This document shows, piece after piece, positions 34,920 through 44,500 of a DNA stretch of 64,000 nt. Location: NCBI GenBank assembly GCA_003116975.1, contig BGKB01000026.1:620001-684000 (forward strand), given 5' to 3'. Every line of letters starts with the position of its first letter. Position 1 is the first letter of the stretch. The notes under the pieces were generated by a model. That model was not told the DNA's origin. It saw only the letters and a list, made by a program, of their open reading frames with translations, and did not search any database. The translations under genes were made by a program, and so were the position numbers. The DNA comes from Aurantiochytrium sp. KH105. Taxonomy: Eukaryota > Sar > Bigyra > Thraustochytrida > Thraustochytriidae.

Positions 34920-37523
34920 ATGGGCCTCGACGGAACCCAGAGCCCGCCGGCGAGCGAGGACCGGGTGAGCCTTGCCGACGCGCCGTCGTCGACGACAGCA
35001 GGGAGCGCAGCAGGAGGACTGCCACGATGCCCGTCATGCCACGGGTCAGGGTCCAGTGCGACGAGCGGAATCCCAGAAGGACCCGTTGAGTGGAGACCGG
35101 TGCGACGCAAATTCTCGCTGCGGCAGTGCGGATCTGTTCGATGTTGCGCGGGTGCTGCAATCGTTTGCGCGCTGGCACTTTTTCTTCTCGCAGTCTCGCT
35201 GCCCATCGTCTTTGACCGACTTCTTAGACTCGAAATACGCAATTCACTCATGCTTGACAATCCCTCGGCGTCCGGCATTGTCGACTTCAGAAGCAATGTA
35301 CGAAGTGAGGACGCTATTCTGCTCAAGGTGCACGTGCACAGTATCGCTAATCCGCGCGACGTCGCTCTGCACGGGGCGCGGCCCGTTCTCAACACGATTG
35401 GGCCATTCGTGTATCGAACTCTTGTCGAAAACCAAAACCTCACGTGGATGCAGGACGGTGAGGTTGTTGCATACCGCTCGAAACAGACCTATGTAGCAGT
35501 CCCAGAACTCTCTGTCTCGGCTGCCGAACACACCTATGTCAATGCGCTCAACTTTCCGATGCTTTTCGCATACTATAGCTTTGTGCGCAAGCTCCCAGCG
35601 ATCATGCGACCAAGCGCCATGGCGTTGGCCTATCGAGGTGCTAGCTCGGAGCGCATGATTGTCAATCGCACGGTAGACGACCTCATTTTCGGTTACCAGG
35701 ACGATCGTCTCTTTTCTTCGCGCAATGCGTTCGATATGCTGCACTCGCAAGGACTTGACCAAGACATGGGTGCCATATCCTTTGTTCTCTCTTTGGACAA
35801 GAAGAAGAATTTTCCTGGCCTTTTGCCGAACATGACCACCAACGAGGACATTGAAAACTACGCAGAGACATATGCGCTTCATACGGGCAAGTACATTCCT
35901 CAGCTCATGCGTAACCTCGTCTCGTACGAAGGCAGCGATCATGCAATAGCATGTGGAAAGAGCAGAGAGGATGGAGCAAGACTGTGCAAGCCCTTGTGGG
36001 ATGCGCGATGGGCCAACGAGGTTGGCGGATCAGACGCCGCATACTTTTTACCAGAAGATATTGCGCGCGGCAAGCCGCTTCAAGTGTGGATGAAAGTTTT
36101 CAAAACGCAAATGAGTCTCGAGAGCGGAGAAAGCGCCGAGATCGACGGCATCGGTACCGTGCAGTACCGTCTGTCGCGAGACGCGCTTCGAAACTCGAGC
36201 CAGATTCCACGCAATATTGCGTATGCCATGGACGGACCAAGTGGTTTGTTCAACTATTCCCGTCTTGCAGAAGGCTTTCCAATGTTTGTCTCGCCGCCAA
36301 ATTTTTTCCAGTGTGACCCAAGCCTGCGTCAGGCCGTCGATGGCCTTCCACATCCTGACCCTGCGCACGATGCCATGGTAGACAGCTTTTTACATGCTTA
36401 TACGGGCATTCCCATTCGCTTCGTGCAGCGTCTCCAATTTAATGCGCACGTGACTCCCTTGCCGGATGCCGACCTGTTGGGCCATGTACAACCGACCTTT
36501 TTGCCCATCTTCAAGGCCGAATTCCAAGAGAAAATGTCACGAGCGCATCAAAGTATGTTCGCGACGTGCGACCGTGCCAAAGACGCGGTTGAATTTGTTC
36601 ACTTTGCATCGTTTTTCTGCGGCGCTTTCGCGATTCTTGTGGGTCTCGCGATGGGTTTTGTACACATTGAGCGCTCGAACCGCCTCGAGCTGCGCAAACG
36701 TCGCAGCGGTCTGTACCAGGCGCTCATGCTCGAAGCCGGCGACACGACCGAGCACTATATCAACACATGGATCGACCGCGCCCGCGCGCTCCGTCATCCG
36801 CATCTGCGTACGGGTATCCTCGTTACATTTGTCGTGGGATTTGTCATCAACATGTTCTTTGAGCTGTTCTTCACGCGGGGCATGACCGAGATCGGCGTCT
36901 TTGCTCCCTTAAAGCCTGGTGGGCGCTACGCTCTCATTTCCATCGCTCCAGACGCTTTCATCAACGCTTTCCTGTCAAGTCTCGGCACGCTGCGCGAAGC
37001 CAAGTACGCGGTGCAATCGGGTCTTTTCCCTACAGTTTATTGGCCAGCCCTGCGTCATCCTGATCGTCATCAACCTTTGACGCGGTGTTGCGAGGATCCA
37101 GTTCTCTTTTCCCTTGGTCCCGCACGTCGATATGACCGCATTCTTCCAGCGGCCCTCGCCGCGGGCGTGTGGATGTGGTGTCTCTTTGGTGTGCCCGCTA
37201 TTTTTGCTCTAGCCGTTGTGCGCTATGCCTTTCACGTTCATGTCGTACCATCCAAGCTGTTTTCCCTCGTCAAATCCTTGTATCTTTCAGTGCAGACGAT
37301 TGTTGTTTTCATAGCTTTGTACTTTCATATGGCATCCTCAGAAGCTGCACCGCTTCGTCCATTCCTCGACGATCACGACCCATACGATCTCGACAACCAA
37401 AGAGTGCGTCGTAGTAGCGGCAGCTGCATTAGCGACGACGTGGACGAGAGGGACCTACGAGGTCTGCATGTTGCGTTAATGTCATCGCGCGATGAAGGTC
37501 AAGACGAGTGCCATGAAGAGTAA
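34920..37523 (+). CDS. CD36/LIMP-2 family protein with extra C-terminal membrane spans
   Basis: An 867-residue protein. A first span (CCAGAAIVCALALFLLAVSLP) precedes a large lumenal domain with CD36 hallmarks: VHSIANPRDVALHGARPVLN, GPFVYRTL, and PSGLFNYSRLAEGFPMFVSP followed by PNFFQCDPSL. N-glycosylation sequons are frequent (NLT, NRT, NMT, NSS, NYS). The second span (VEFVHFASFFCGAFAILVGLAMG) would end a normal CD36 protein, but about 270 more residues follow with at least three hydrophobic segments (GILVTFVVGFVINMFFELFFT, AALAAGVWMWCLFGVPAIFAL, YLSVQTIVVFIALYF). CD36 proteins bind lipids, lipoproteins or lysosomal cargo. The CACCATGG start was preferred to an upstream ATG at 34728. Confidence 0.85.
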   Translation: MGLDGTQSPPASEDRVSLADAPSSTTAGSAAGGLPRCPSCHGSGSSATSGIPEGPVEWRPVRRKFSLRQCGSVRCCAGAAIVCALALFLLAVSLPIVFDRLLRLEIRNSLMLDNPSASGIVDFRSNVRSEDAILLKVHVHSIANPRDVALHGARPVLNTIGPFVYRTLVENQNLTWMQDGEVVAYRSKQTYVAVPELSVSAAEHTYVNALNFPMLFAYYSFVRKLPAIMRPSAMALAYRGASSERMIVNRTVDDLIFGYQDDRLFSSRNAFDMLHSQGLDQDMGAISFVLSLDKKKNFPGLLPNMTTNEDIENYAETYALHTGKYIPQLMRNLVSYEGSDHAIACGKSREDGARLCKPLWDARWANEVGGSDAAYFLPEDIARGKPLQVWMKVFKTQMSLESGESAEIDGIGTVQYRLSRDALRNSSQIPRNIAYAMDGPSGLFNYSRLAEGFPMFVSPPNFFQCDPSLRQAVDGLPHPDPAHDAMVDSFLHAYTGIPIRFVQRLQFNAHVTPLPDADLLGHVQPTFLPIFKAEFQEKMSRAHQSMFATCDRAKDAVEFVHFASFFCGAFAILVGLAMGFVHIERSNRLELRKRRSGLYQALMLEAGDTTEHYINTWIDRARALRHPHLRTGILVTFVVGFVINMFFELFFTRGMTEIGVFAPLKPGGRYALISIAPDAFINAFLSSLGTLREAKYAVQSGLFPTVYWPALRHPDRHQPLTRCCEDPVLFSLGPARRYDRILPAALAAGVWMWCLFGVPAIFALAVVRYAFHVHVVPSKLFSLVKSLYLSVQTIVVFIALYFHMASSEAAPLRPFLDDHDPYDLDNQRVRRSSGSCISDDVDERDLRGLHVALMSSRDEGQDECHEE

Positions 37524-37667
37524 ATACAGTAGGAGATTGCATATTTTTTTATAAAAAATATTTCTTTGCTGCGCCTTTCTCTCTTTGCCTTGATATCATT
37601 CTCGACAGCGTCCCCCCTGCGCCCCAAAGACAAGTGTCTTGAAGAGTAGATACAACAAGGTTTGCAA
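37508..37667 (+). repeat. Imperfect direct repeat of the CD36-like stop region
   Basis: The segment over the TAA stop (37508-37542, GTGCCATGAAGAGTAAATAC...) recurs with about three-quarters identity by eye at 37634-37667 (GTGTCTTGAAGAGTAGATAC...), about 90 bases further on. Confidence 0.7.
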
Positions 37668-38213
37668 TGAACCTTCTCTTCTCTTCTCTTCTCTTTGTCT
37701 GGACAAAAGCTGATAAAGAGATATGCGTACAACCCCGTAAAAGTGACGTGAACAAGATGGACTTGTCATCTCGGCGCGATGACTCACACGAAGATCAAAT
37801 CTAGTTTTAACACGGAGTTCGCGAGTAAAGTACCACCTGGCCTCTCCTTCTCCGAAGGCCTCCTGGGCATCAGCCCTGTGCGGCTTTGCTTCGATCCGCG
37901 CGCGGCTGCGGCAGCGTGCCCGCGCCCCCGAGGGAGGACGCCGGCCGGAAGGGCGCGGGCGTGCGGGCCGTCCCTGCAAAGTTGCTTCGGCCCGGCAAAG
38001 ACCTGATCAGCAGCTAATCATCAGCAAGCATCTTAGGGAACAAGCAGGCAGAACCGGGACCTGCGAGGCCCTGGGCGGGCGAGCGGGCCTTGCGGAGGCG
38101 TGGAGGGCGTGGCAGGCCATGGACGTGCTGCATGGACGGGGTAGAAGAGTTGGATTGGCGCAAATGCATCTTAAAGATCTTCGTTTATCGTTACGTCTGG
38201 GGTCAGCAAGTCG
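37524..38213. other. Intergenic region after the CD36-like gene
   Basis: Holds the second copy of the stop-region repeat and a TTCTC pentamer array (37674-37695). The right part is GC-rich. No gene was recognised. Confidence 0.4.
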
Positions 38214-38670
38214 TCAAACCTCCGACCTCTGCTTCTTGAGGGCATGCTTCATGTTGGCAAGCTTGGTCTTGAGCTGCTTGTCGTCCGGAAACGACGCCGG
38301 CTTGTCNNNNNNNNNNNNNNNNNNNNNNNNNNNNNNNNNNNNNNNNNNNNNNNNNNNNNNNNNNNNNNNNNNNNNNNNNNNNNNNNNNNNNNNNNNNNNN
38401 NNNNTCGATTTCCCCCGGTATGTCCATCCTGAAGGGATAGTGCTTCTCCAAGCTCTCGAGAATAAGTGAAGCGGACTGTTTGGCGCCTTTGTCTCGGATA
38501 CCTCGCTCGAAGATCTCGAGGATAGTTGCTCGCCACGGCTCCATGACGATCTTCTCGCCGTAGAGCTTCCCGTGTGAGGGACGGTGTGCCCAGCCTGGCT
38601 GGTTGCGGTCTGCAATGAGGATGACAAAACCTTTCGCGTCGTCGTACTCAGGTTGGTCGCTGCGCATCAT
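38214..38670 (-). CDS. Fragmentary gene interrupted by the assembly gap, unrecognised
   Basis: The right side of the gap encodes, on the minus strand, about 87 residues that look like real protein (DAKGFVILIADRNQPGWAH, GEKIVMEPWRATILEIFERGI, YPFRMDIPGEI). The left side encodes, in a different frame, a basic tail (FPDDKQLKTKLANMKHALKK) ending at a TGA. The gap is of unknown true length, so the frame change need not be real. The balanced composition contrasts with the GC-rich DNA around it. A DNA-binding or mobile-element-derived domain is conceivable; I recognise none with confidence. Confidence 0.35.
38307..38404. other. Assembly gap (98 N)
   Basis: A run of 98 undetermined bases. Anything spanning it, including the fragmentary gene here, cannot be read through. 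Confidence 1.
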
Positions 38671-39145
38671 CCGCACGGCAGAACCGGCGGCGGCGCCTCT
38701 TCAGCTACCTCCATATGGCCCTGTTCCTGCGCAAGCCCGTGCGTGAACCACGCGCACAGGCTACCCTTGACCGCGCGCCCTCTCACAGGTTTTCCTGGGC
38801 AGCAAGGCCCGTACACCCGCGGCGGCATCGCGAGCCCGCCGCACCCCTGCGATCCCCGTCTGCTCCCGCCGTTAGGCGCGCCGCCCTCCCCCTTCTGCTC
38901 CGCTCTTCACGCGCCCGCCTGCCCATATATTATATAGGGCGCCCCGGGGCGCCCGGGGTCTAACTTTGCAACGAGTTGACTTTGCAGACCAAGAGTGCGG
39001 CAATCGACGTTTCTCGCCGGTGGGCGAACGGTCGACCAACCGATTCGAAAAAAAAATCAAAGCCGGAGGGGTCTAGGTGCCGATTGGCCTTCGCAAAATC
39101 ATGTATTTCTCTCGTGGACTCCGTGTTAACTATAAAAATCAGTCC
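38671..39145. promoter_or_regulatory. GC-rich region with TATA-like element and 18-base palindrome
   Basis: A TATATATTATATA stretch at 38924-38936 is followed at once by the perfect palindrome GGGCGCCCC-GGGGCGCCC (38937-38954). The arrangement looks like a promoter for the minus-strand fragment or a 3' element for the LRR gene; which is not clear. Confidence 0.35.
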
Positions 39146-39760
39146 TTACATACACACGCAAATAGATTCAAGGTCGCGCATACGATCGGCACCGTCGAGT
39201 GACTTGATGCGAGGATTCTTTTCTAAAGCAGCAAGAAGTGCGCGCTTGCCAGTCTCTTCAAAGTCATTGGAACGTAATGAGATAGCCTCGAGACCGGTGT
39301 TGACCTCGAGCATCTTGGCAAGTGCAAGCGCGCCCTCATCGGTAATGTAATTGGCTGACAAGTCGAGGTCACGAAGTGTCGTATTAACCATGAGCACTTC
39401 GGCCAGCGCCTTGGCGCCTGCGTCTCCGACTTGGCTTGCGTGAATGTCGATGCGCGAGATTCTCGTATTTGAGGTCAAAAGCTGCGCCAACGCTTCGGCG
39501 CCGCCGTTGTGGACCGCGTTTGCTGAAAGATCAATCTCCTGCACCTGGTCCTGTGCGGCGAGCACCTCGCAGAGCGCTCGCGTCCCGTCGGGTCCAATTC
39601 CGTTGCAGCTCAGGTCGAGAATTTCGCACGAGACCTCGGCGAGCGCGGGGACCACTTTTTCGCTGCAGCTCTCGTCATCGAGCGACTTAAAGCTCAGCGA
39701 CCAGCTCCGCTTCCCGTCCGCGCGCGTCGTCACCACGCGCGGCAGCGCCTCCTCTGTCAT
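39146..39760 (-). CDS. Leucine-rich-repeat (RNI-like) protein
   Basis: A 204-residue protein with about five ribonuclease-inhibitor-type leucine-rich repeats. Examples are CEILDLSCNGIGPDGTRALC, VQEIDLSANAVHNGGAEALA, ISRIDIHASQVGDAGAKALA and LRDLDLSANYITDEGALALA, each about 28 residues and following the LxxLxLSxNxIxDxGAxALA pattern of NLRC3-like and RanGAP-like proteins. No NACHT, catalytic or membrane region is present, so it is a bare binding scaffold. The ATG (MTEEALPRV) is the first after the divergent promoter. A cap motif (KNPRIKSLDGADRMRDLE) closes the protein. Confidence 0.85.
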   Translation of the reverse strand: MTEEALPRVVTTRADGKRSWSLSFKSLDDESCSEKVVPALAEVSCEILDLSCNGIGPDGTRALCEVLAAQDQVQEIDLSANAVHNGGAEALAQLLTSNTRISRIDIHASQVGDAGAKALAEVLMVNTTLRDLDLSANYITDEGALALAKMLEVNTGLEAISLRSNDFEETGKRALLAALEKNPRIKSLDGADRMRDLESICVCM

Positions 39761-40136
39761 CGTGCGCAAGGCTGGCCACCGACGACGTGCCCCGCGGCTT
39801 GGCTCCTCGTCGCCCTCGTTCGTTCGTGTTTGTTCGTTTGCTGGTTCGTTGCCTCGGACTCGGCGCTCGCTTTGTCGACGGGTTTGGCGCAACCCACTTT
39901 TCAGACCTTCACATCGAAACACCGAAAACGACCCAAACGCGCGGGTCGCGGTCAAAATAGACCCAAATGTTCGTCCCCTCAAAGTTCTTGGTATATCTCG
40001 CCAAAATCGGCTTTCCACAGATCCTCAAAGGGGAGAGCGCGGAGCCAGGAATCCGAGGTGGCCCCGCGACCCAGGCAGACCTCGCACGGCACGACGCGAG
40101 GAAGACGCTTGCTTGGGCGGACGTGGCGCGCGGGAG
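39761..40136. promoter_or_regulatory. Divergent promoter of the LRR and EamA genes
   Basis: 376 bases between divergent ATGs. It holds GTTCGTTTG-like short repeats near 39820-39850. No separate gene was recognised. Confidence 0.45.
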
Positions 40137-41315
40137 ATGGAAATGGACAAGCTGGAGCTGGAGAAGGGCCTCTCGCCGAGGTCGAAGGCTTTCGATAGCG
40201 AAAGGCCCTACGATGTCGTCGACAACATTGACGACGACGGCGACGATGACGAGCCCTTGCGGAAGGGGTCCAAGACCAAGTCCGCCGACAAGGCCTACAC
40301 GCTGCAGAAGCGCACGGTGAAGCTAGCTTATGGGGCTCTGGCTTTGTATCAGTCGCTCATGGCGTTCTGGGCAGCCATCGGCTCGAAGTCGCTGCAAGGA
40401 GAGGTGGGCGTGCCGGTGTCCGTCTTTCTGTTTGGGAGGCACTGTCTGGCGGCAACGGCACTCGCCATGCTCAGTCTTTGGAAACATGGTGCGGAAAGCC
40501 TCATTCCCCGTCCAGAACATCGCGCGCGCATCTTCATGGCAGGCGTCCTTGCGCAGTATGCCTCGCCCATGTGCTACCTGTTCGGCCTGATGTTTGTCCC
40601 CCCTACGATTGCCTCTATTTTCGATGGTCCATTTATTCCGCTCTTCGTCTATGTCATGGCAATCAGCGTAGGAGCGGAGGTTCTTCCCAAACTTGCCAAG
40701 GACCGTCTGGGCGTGGCCATTTCGCTTGCACTTGCAAGTGGCGGCGCCGCGACGCTGATTCTTGTCTCGGGCGGGGAGGTCGAATTTGATGGTGTTGAGC
40801 CCGAGCCCGTGACCGATGCGCAGGTCCAAGGCGCCAGTGCCAATGAGGGCGACGACATGTTCATGATCGCCATCGTTTCCCTTGCTCTCGAGGCAGCCGC
40901 GTTGGGCGCGAGCATCATCATGCAAAAACCAGTCGTCACGCAATACCAGCTCTTTCCCTTTGCGTGTTGGGTGTCTGCGAGCGGAATGCTCTGCTGCTTT
41001 TTCCATCTCATGTTCATTGGTGATGGCGTCTTTGCAAGCATTGTCCAGCTTCTCGAGGCCTGCAAAGCGTCCAATGCCTTTTTCGGGGCACTTTTGTACA
41101 ATGCGCTCGCTCTCACGCTCATCAACACACTTTGCATTGCCTTTGCAAATGCCAGCGTGCCAAGCTCAGTTGTTGCTCTCGCTGCTTGCGTGCAGCCAGG
41201 ACTCACGCTCATGCTCGATGTAGCCGTTTACGATGCCCCCTTTTCAATTTGGCATCTTGCTGCCCTCGGTATGGTCGCAATAGGAATTTCCATGTTCAAC
41301 AAGCACGCCGCTTGA
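40137..41315 (+). CDS. EamA/DMT-family membrane transporter
   Basis: A 392-residue protein with about ten hydrophobic spans in two EamA-type halves. Family-like features are VSVFLFGRHCLAATALAMLS in the first half, LFGLMFVPPTIASIFDGPFI (the ...tsas.a.il..l.Pi. pattern), and ALTLINTLCIAFANASVPSS with VVALAACVQPGLTLMLDVAV in the second. The drug/metabolite transporter superfamily includes WAT1-like and nucleotide-sugar transporters; substrate cannot be read. An acidic ~60-residue cytosolic tail precedes the first span. The ATG chosen starts the acidic tail. Confidence 0.82.
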   Translation: MEMDKLELEKGLSPRSKAFDSERPYDVVDNIDDDGDDDEPLRKGSKTKSADKAYTLQKRTVKLAYGALALYQSLMAFWAAIGSKSLQGEVGVPVSVFLFGRHCLAATALAMLSLWKHGAESLIPRPEHRARIFMAGVLAQYASPMCYLFGLMFVPPTIASIFDGPFIPLFVYVMAISVGAEVLPKLAKDRLGVAISLALASGGAATLILVSGGEVEFDGVEPEPVTDAQVQGASANEGDDMFMIAIVSLALEAAALGASIIMQKPVVTQYQLFPFACWVSASGMLCCFFHLMFIGDGVFASIVQLLEACKASNAFFGALLYNALALTLINTLCIAFANASVPSSVVALAACVQPGLTLMLDVAVYDAPFSIWHLAALGMVAIGISMFNKHAA

Positions 41316-41590
41316 CTGCACGTCGTTGAAAATAAGATCACCTAAAATTGAACGAAGGAAACTGCTGCTTTTTCATTCCAGAAATTCAAGGACGACCAGG
41401 ATTCGAAAAGCTGACACAAAGGATGTGCATGGTTTCATACTATCGTACACTAAATGAAGGCAAGCCTCAACGTTGAAGAGAGTGCCAAGGCTATTGCAGA
41501 ATGTTCTACATTCGAAAGCTCTCATACTTCCTCTGGCCGTGGACGCTCATCATGCGCCCGCCGCCGCCCCCTCTTCTTCTATACCAAAGC
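41316..41590. other. Convergent spacer
   Basis: 275 bases between the EamA and kinase stop codons; AT-richer, with no recognised feature. Confidence 0.4.
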
Positions 41591-44500
41591 TCAACTCGCG
41601 TACAAACGTGAGCGGCGGAGAAATTCATTTGCGCGCGCAACGTGCGCATTGACCCGCTGGCGGACTGTGACGGCATCGACGCCGATCTGGTTGGCGATAC
41701 GAGCACACTCATCCTTGGCGTACTTGCGGAGGTTGAAAGGAACGACATTGGCAATGGCATCAACCCCCGATGGAGCCTGCTGGGGCTGCGAATGCGGGCC
41801 AAGTGTCGTCGTCATGCAGAACGAGCACTTGTTCCCCTTGAAACTGCAAGAGCACTTTCCCATCTCCGCGAGCGAAGGCATCGATTCGGCCCGCCTCCGA
41901 GGCGGTGCTCGCTTGCGGCGACGCGCTGCATTGATCGCTGATCCAGCAGCAGCAGCAGCGGCTGGCCCATTTCCATTTGGATTATCTTCCTCTTCAAGAA
42001 GAGCTGCACTCGATCCGCTATGATGCGCAAGTACAGGATTCCCGCTTCCACCTCCAGAAGCTGCGTTTTCGCAAAAGGCAGCGGGGAGAACTGCACTTGG
42101 CACCGAAGCATGATTGCCTTGGACACTTGTGTTCGAGACAGGATCTGCGCCGTCACTCTCCTGGCCGCTCTGGTATGAAGTGCCGTGAGAAGCCATAAGA
42201 GCTTCGCGGGCTTTGCTACGTCGCTGATTTGCTTCCAGCACTTTGCCGAGCTGGTACTCGACGAGTTTAGAGCAAATTTCCTCGAGCTTCTCCTTGCTCT
42301 CAACACTGATGTGACTTTCTTGAGTAGCAGTACTTGGTGTGCGTGCGGACCCCGGTCTCGCCGGACTTGATTCTGGTCGTGGCGAATACGTTGAGGTAGA
42401 CCGAGGCGATGACTTGCAAGCATTTCCGGTCGCAGAATTTACTGCGACGGCATCCTTTGCACTGCTACTCGAGTCCTGTACGGTTTCGCCCCGCGCCGTG
42501 CTTGGCGCGTGTTCCGTCTGCGGACTCGGCTGGTTGTTCGAGAGGCGTTCGGCCACAAAGGGGTGACGCAAGATTTCCGCCGCTGTCGGGCGCTTTGCTG
42601 GATCCTTTTGTAAACATTGATTGACAAGGTCTGCAAAGGCCGGAGAGAATTGGTCGGCTGGAAGCTGGGGAATTGGGTCGTTGTTGATGCTATGGAGCAT
42701 ATCCCAGTAGCTACCGCCCTCTCGAAAGGGAAAAGCTCCAAGCGCGCAAGTCATGAGCGTAAGACCAAGCGACCAGACATCACTTGCGAACGAGTACGGC
42801 TCCCCATTGATTCGCTCGGGCGACATGTACACCATTGTCCCAACAAAGGTGTTTGCGTTCGTTTGGTCTTCACTCACGTCGCGCACGATGCCAAAGTCAC
42901 TAATTTTCACCTCGCCCTTGCCGTTGAGTAAGAGATTGCTCGGCTTGATGTCACGATGAATCTGGCGTCGATTGTGCAAGAACAAGAGACCTCGCGCCAC
43001 ATTTTCAGTCACCACTGAGAGCACGTCCTCGCTGTCGCAGCCTCCCGCGCTGACGACATCTTGCAGGCTGCCTCCGTCCATGTATTCCATGACAATGTTC
43101 ACGCTGCCCTCTTGAGGGTTGACAAAGGCGTCGTGAAAAGCGACAATATATGGACATGCGGGTCCCTGTTCGATTGCTGGAGCAACGGTGTCGGCTTCAG
43201 GCATCGATTCGCCGCGGTCCCGTGGCTGCGCACCTGCTGAGACAGGACGCGACGCATTGCGTGTTGTGGCCGATCCTGGCGTCCGAATTGGCACCAAATT
43301 TGCATAAAGAGCCTTGAGCTCCTTTATCATTTGCTTTCGCTTGCCCTGTTCAAAACAGGGAATGCTCTTGACTGCCACCAAGCTAAAGGTAGGTTCGTGA
43401 AGCATTTCGTACACGACGCCGCTGGCGCCGCGTCCAAGAATGGAAAGCCGAATGAGACCATCACGGGTACTGAGGGAAGGCAGGACTCCGCTTGGAGCAC
43501 GCGTAATGCCCGATTCCTGAATTTCAAAGCCTTGTATGTTCAAGCTACCCGTTTCGGTCACCTTGAACGAGTACGCAATGCTTGCTTCCTGCTCCTGCTT
43601 GCTTGCGTCGTCGCCTGGTACCACGTGGGCGCCTTCGAGGGGTGCCAAGCTTGGAAAGGATTCTTTTCCTGAAGGTATTTTGACGTTCTGCTCTTGCTTG
43701 CTCTTGTCCAGCATGAATTCACTCAAATTAAGCACAGGTGGACGGGACTTGCTCGCTTTGCTTGTCGGCCTACCGCTCTCCGCATTCTGAATCTCTCTGC
43801 TTTCTTCCGCTCGAGGGTCACTTTGTGGTCGTTGTTGCTGCTGTTGCTGCTGCTGCTGCTGCGATTGCTGTTGTCGTCGCAAGGTGTCACTTGACTGTCC
43901 AGCCTGAACTCTGCGCTTGGAAGGTCCGTGGCGGCGCTCGCGCTGATGCGCTTTTGCAAGGTCGCGCACGCTGACCTTTTTCTTTCGAAAGCGAAAGGGC
44001 GCCTCAGACACGATAGGAATGCGCTTCTTTACCATGCGAGGATTGTTCCATGGTAGCATACTCGCCACACCGTCGAGATGAGTTGGACGGTGACTACTGA
44101 GAGGTTTTGTGCGGCGAGAGCTCGTTGGACGCTGGCTGTTTCTCCCCGAATCAACCACGGCCCGTACGGGCGCTCCGCTCTGGGCGATAAAGGTTCCTTT
44201 GGACGGTGAGTCTGAGGAAGGTCGCGACACCAGGCCGACTCGTCGCGGCGTAGCTGTTGTAGGTGTTTGAGACAAAGGTCGTCCAGTAGTGTTATTGTTA
44301 TTTCGACTTGCTCCATTTTCACCCCCAGAGTTGCCGTCGACGGCAACACTGCTGGAGGACGGGATAGAGTCGGCGTCTATTGACCGAGGCGCAACCTCTA
44401 CCTTGAGATTTTGATTCTCAGCCATGGTTCGGCGGCCCGGTGGACGAGGTCTTCCACGTATTTGGCGAGCTGGGGCCTGGGCCTGTAGGGGTCCCGGAGC

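Noticed and set aside
38203-38676. Single continuous minus-strand frame across the assembly gap
   Set aside because: Its reading through Ns is arbitrary; the left-hand part reads in another frame and the true gap size is unknown.
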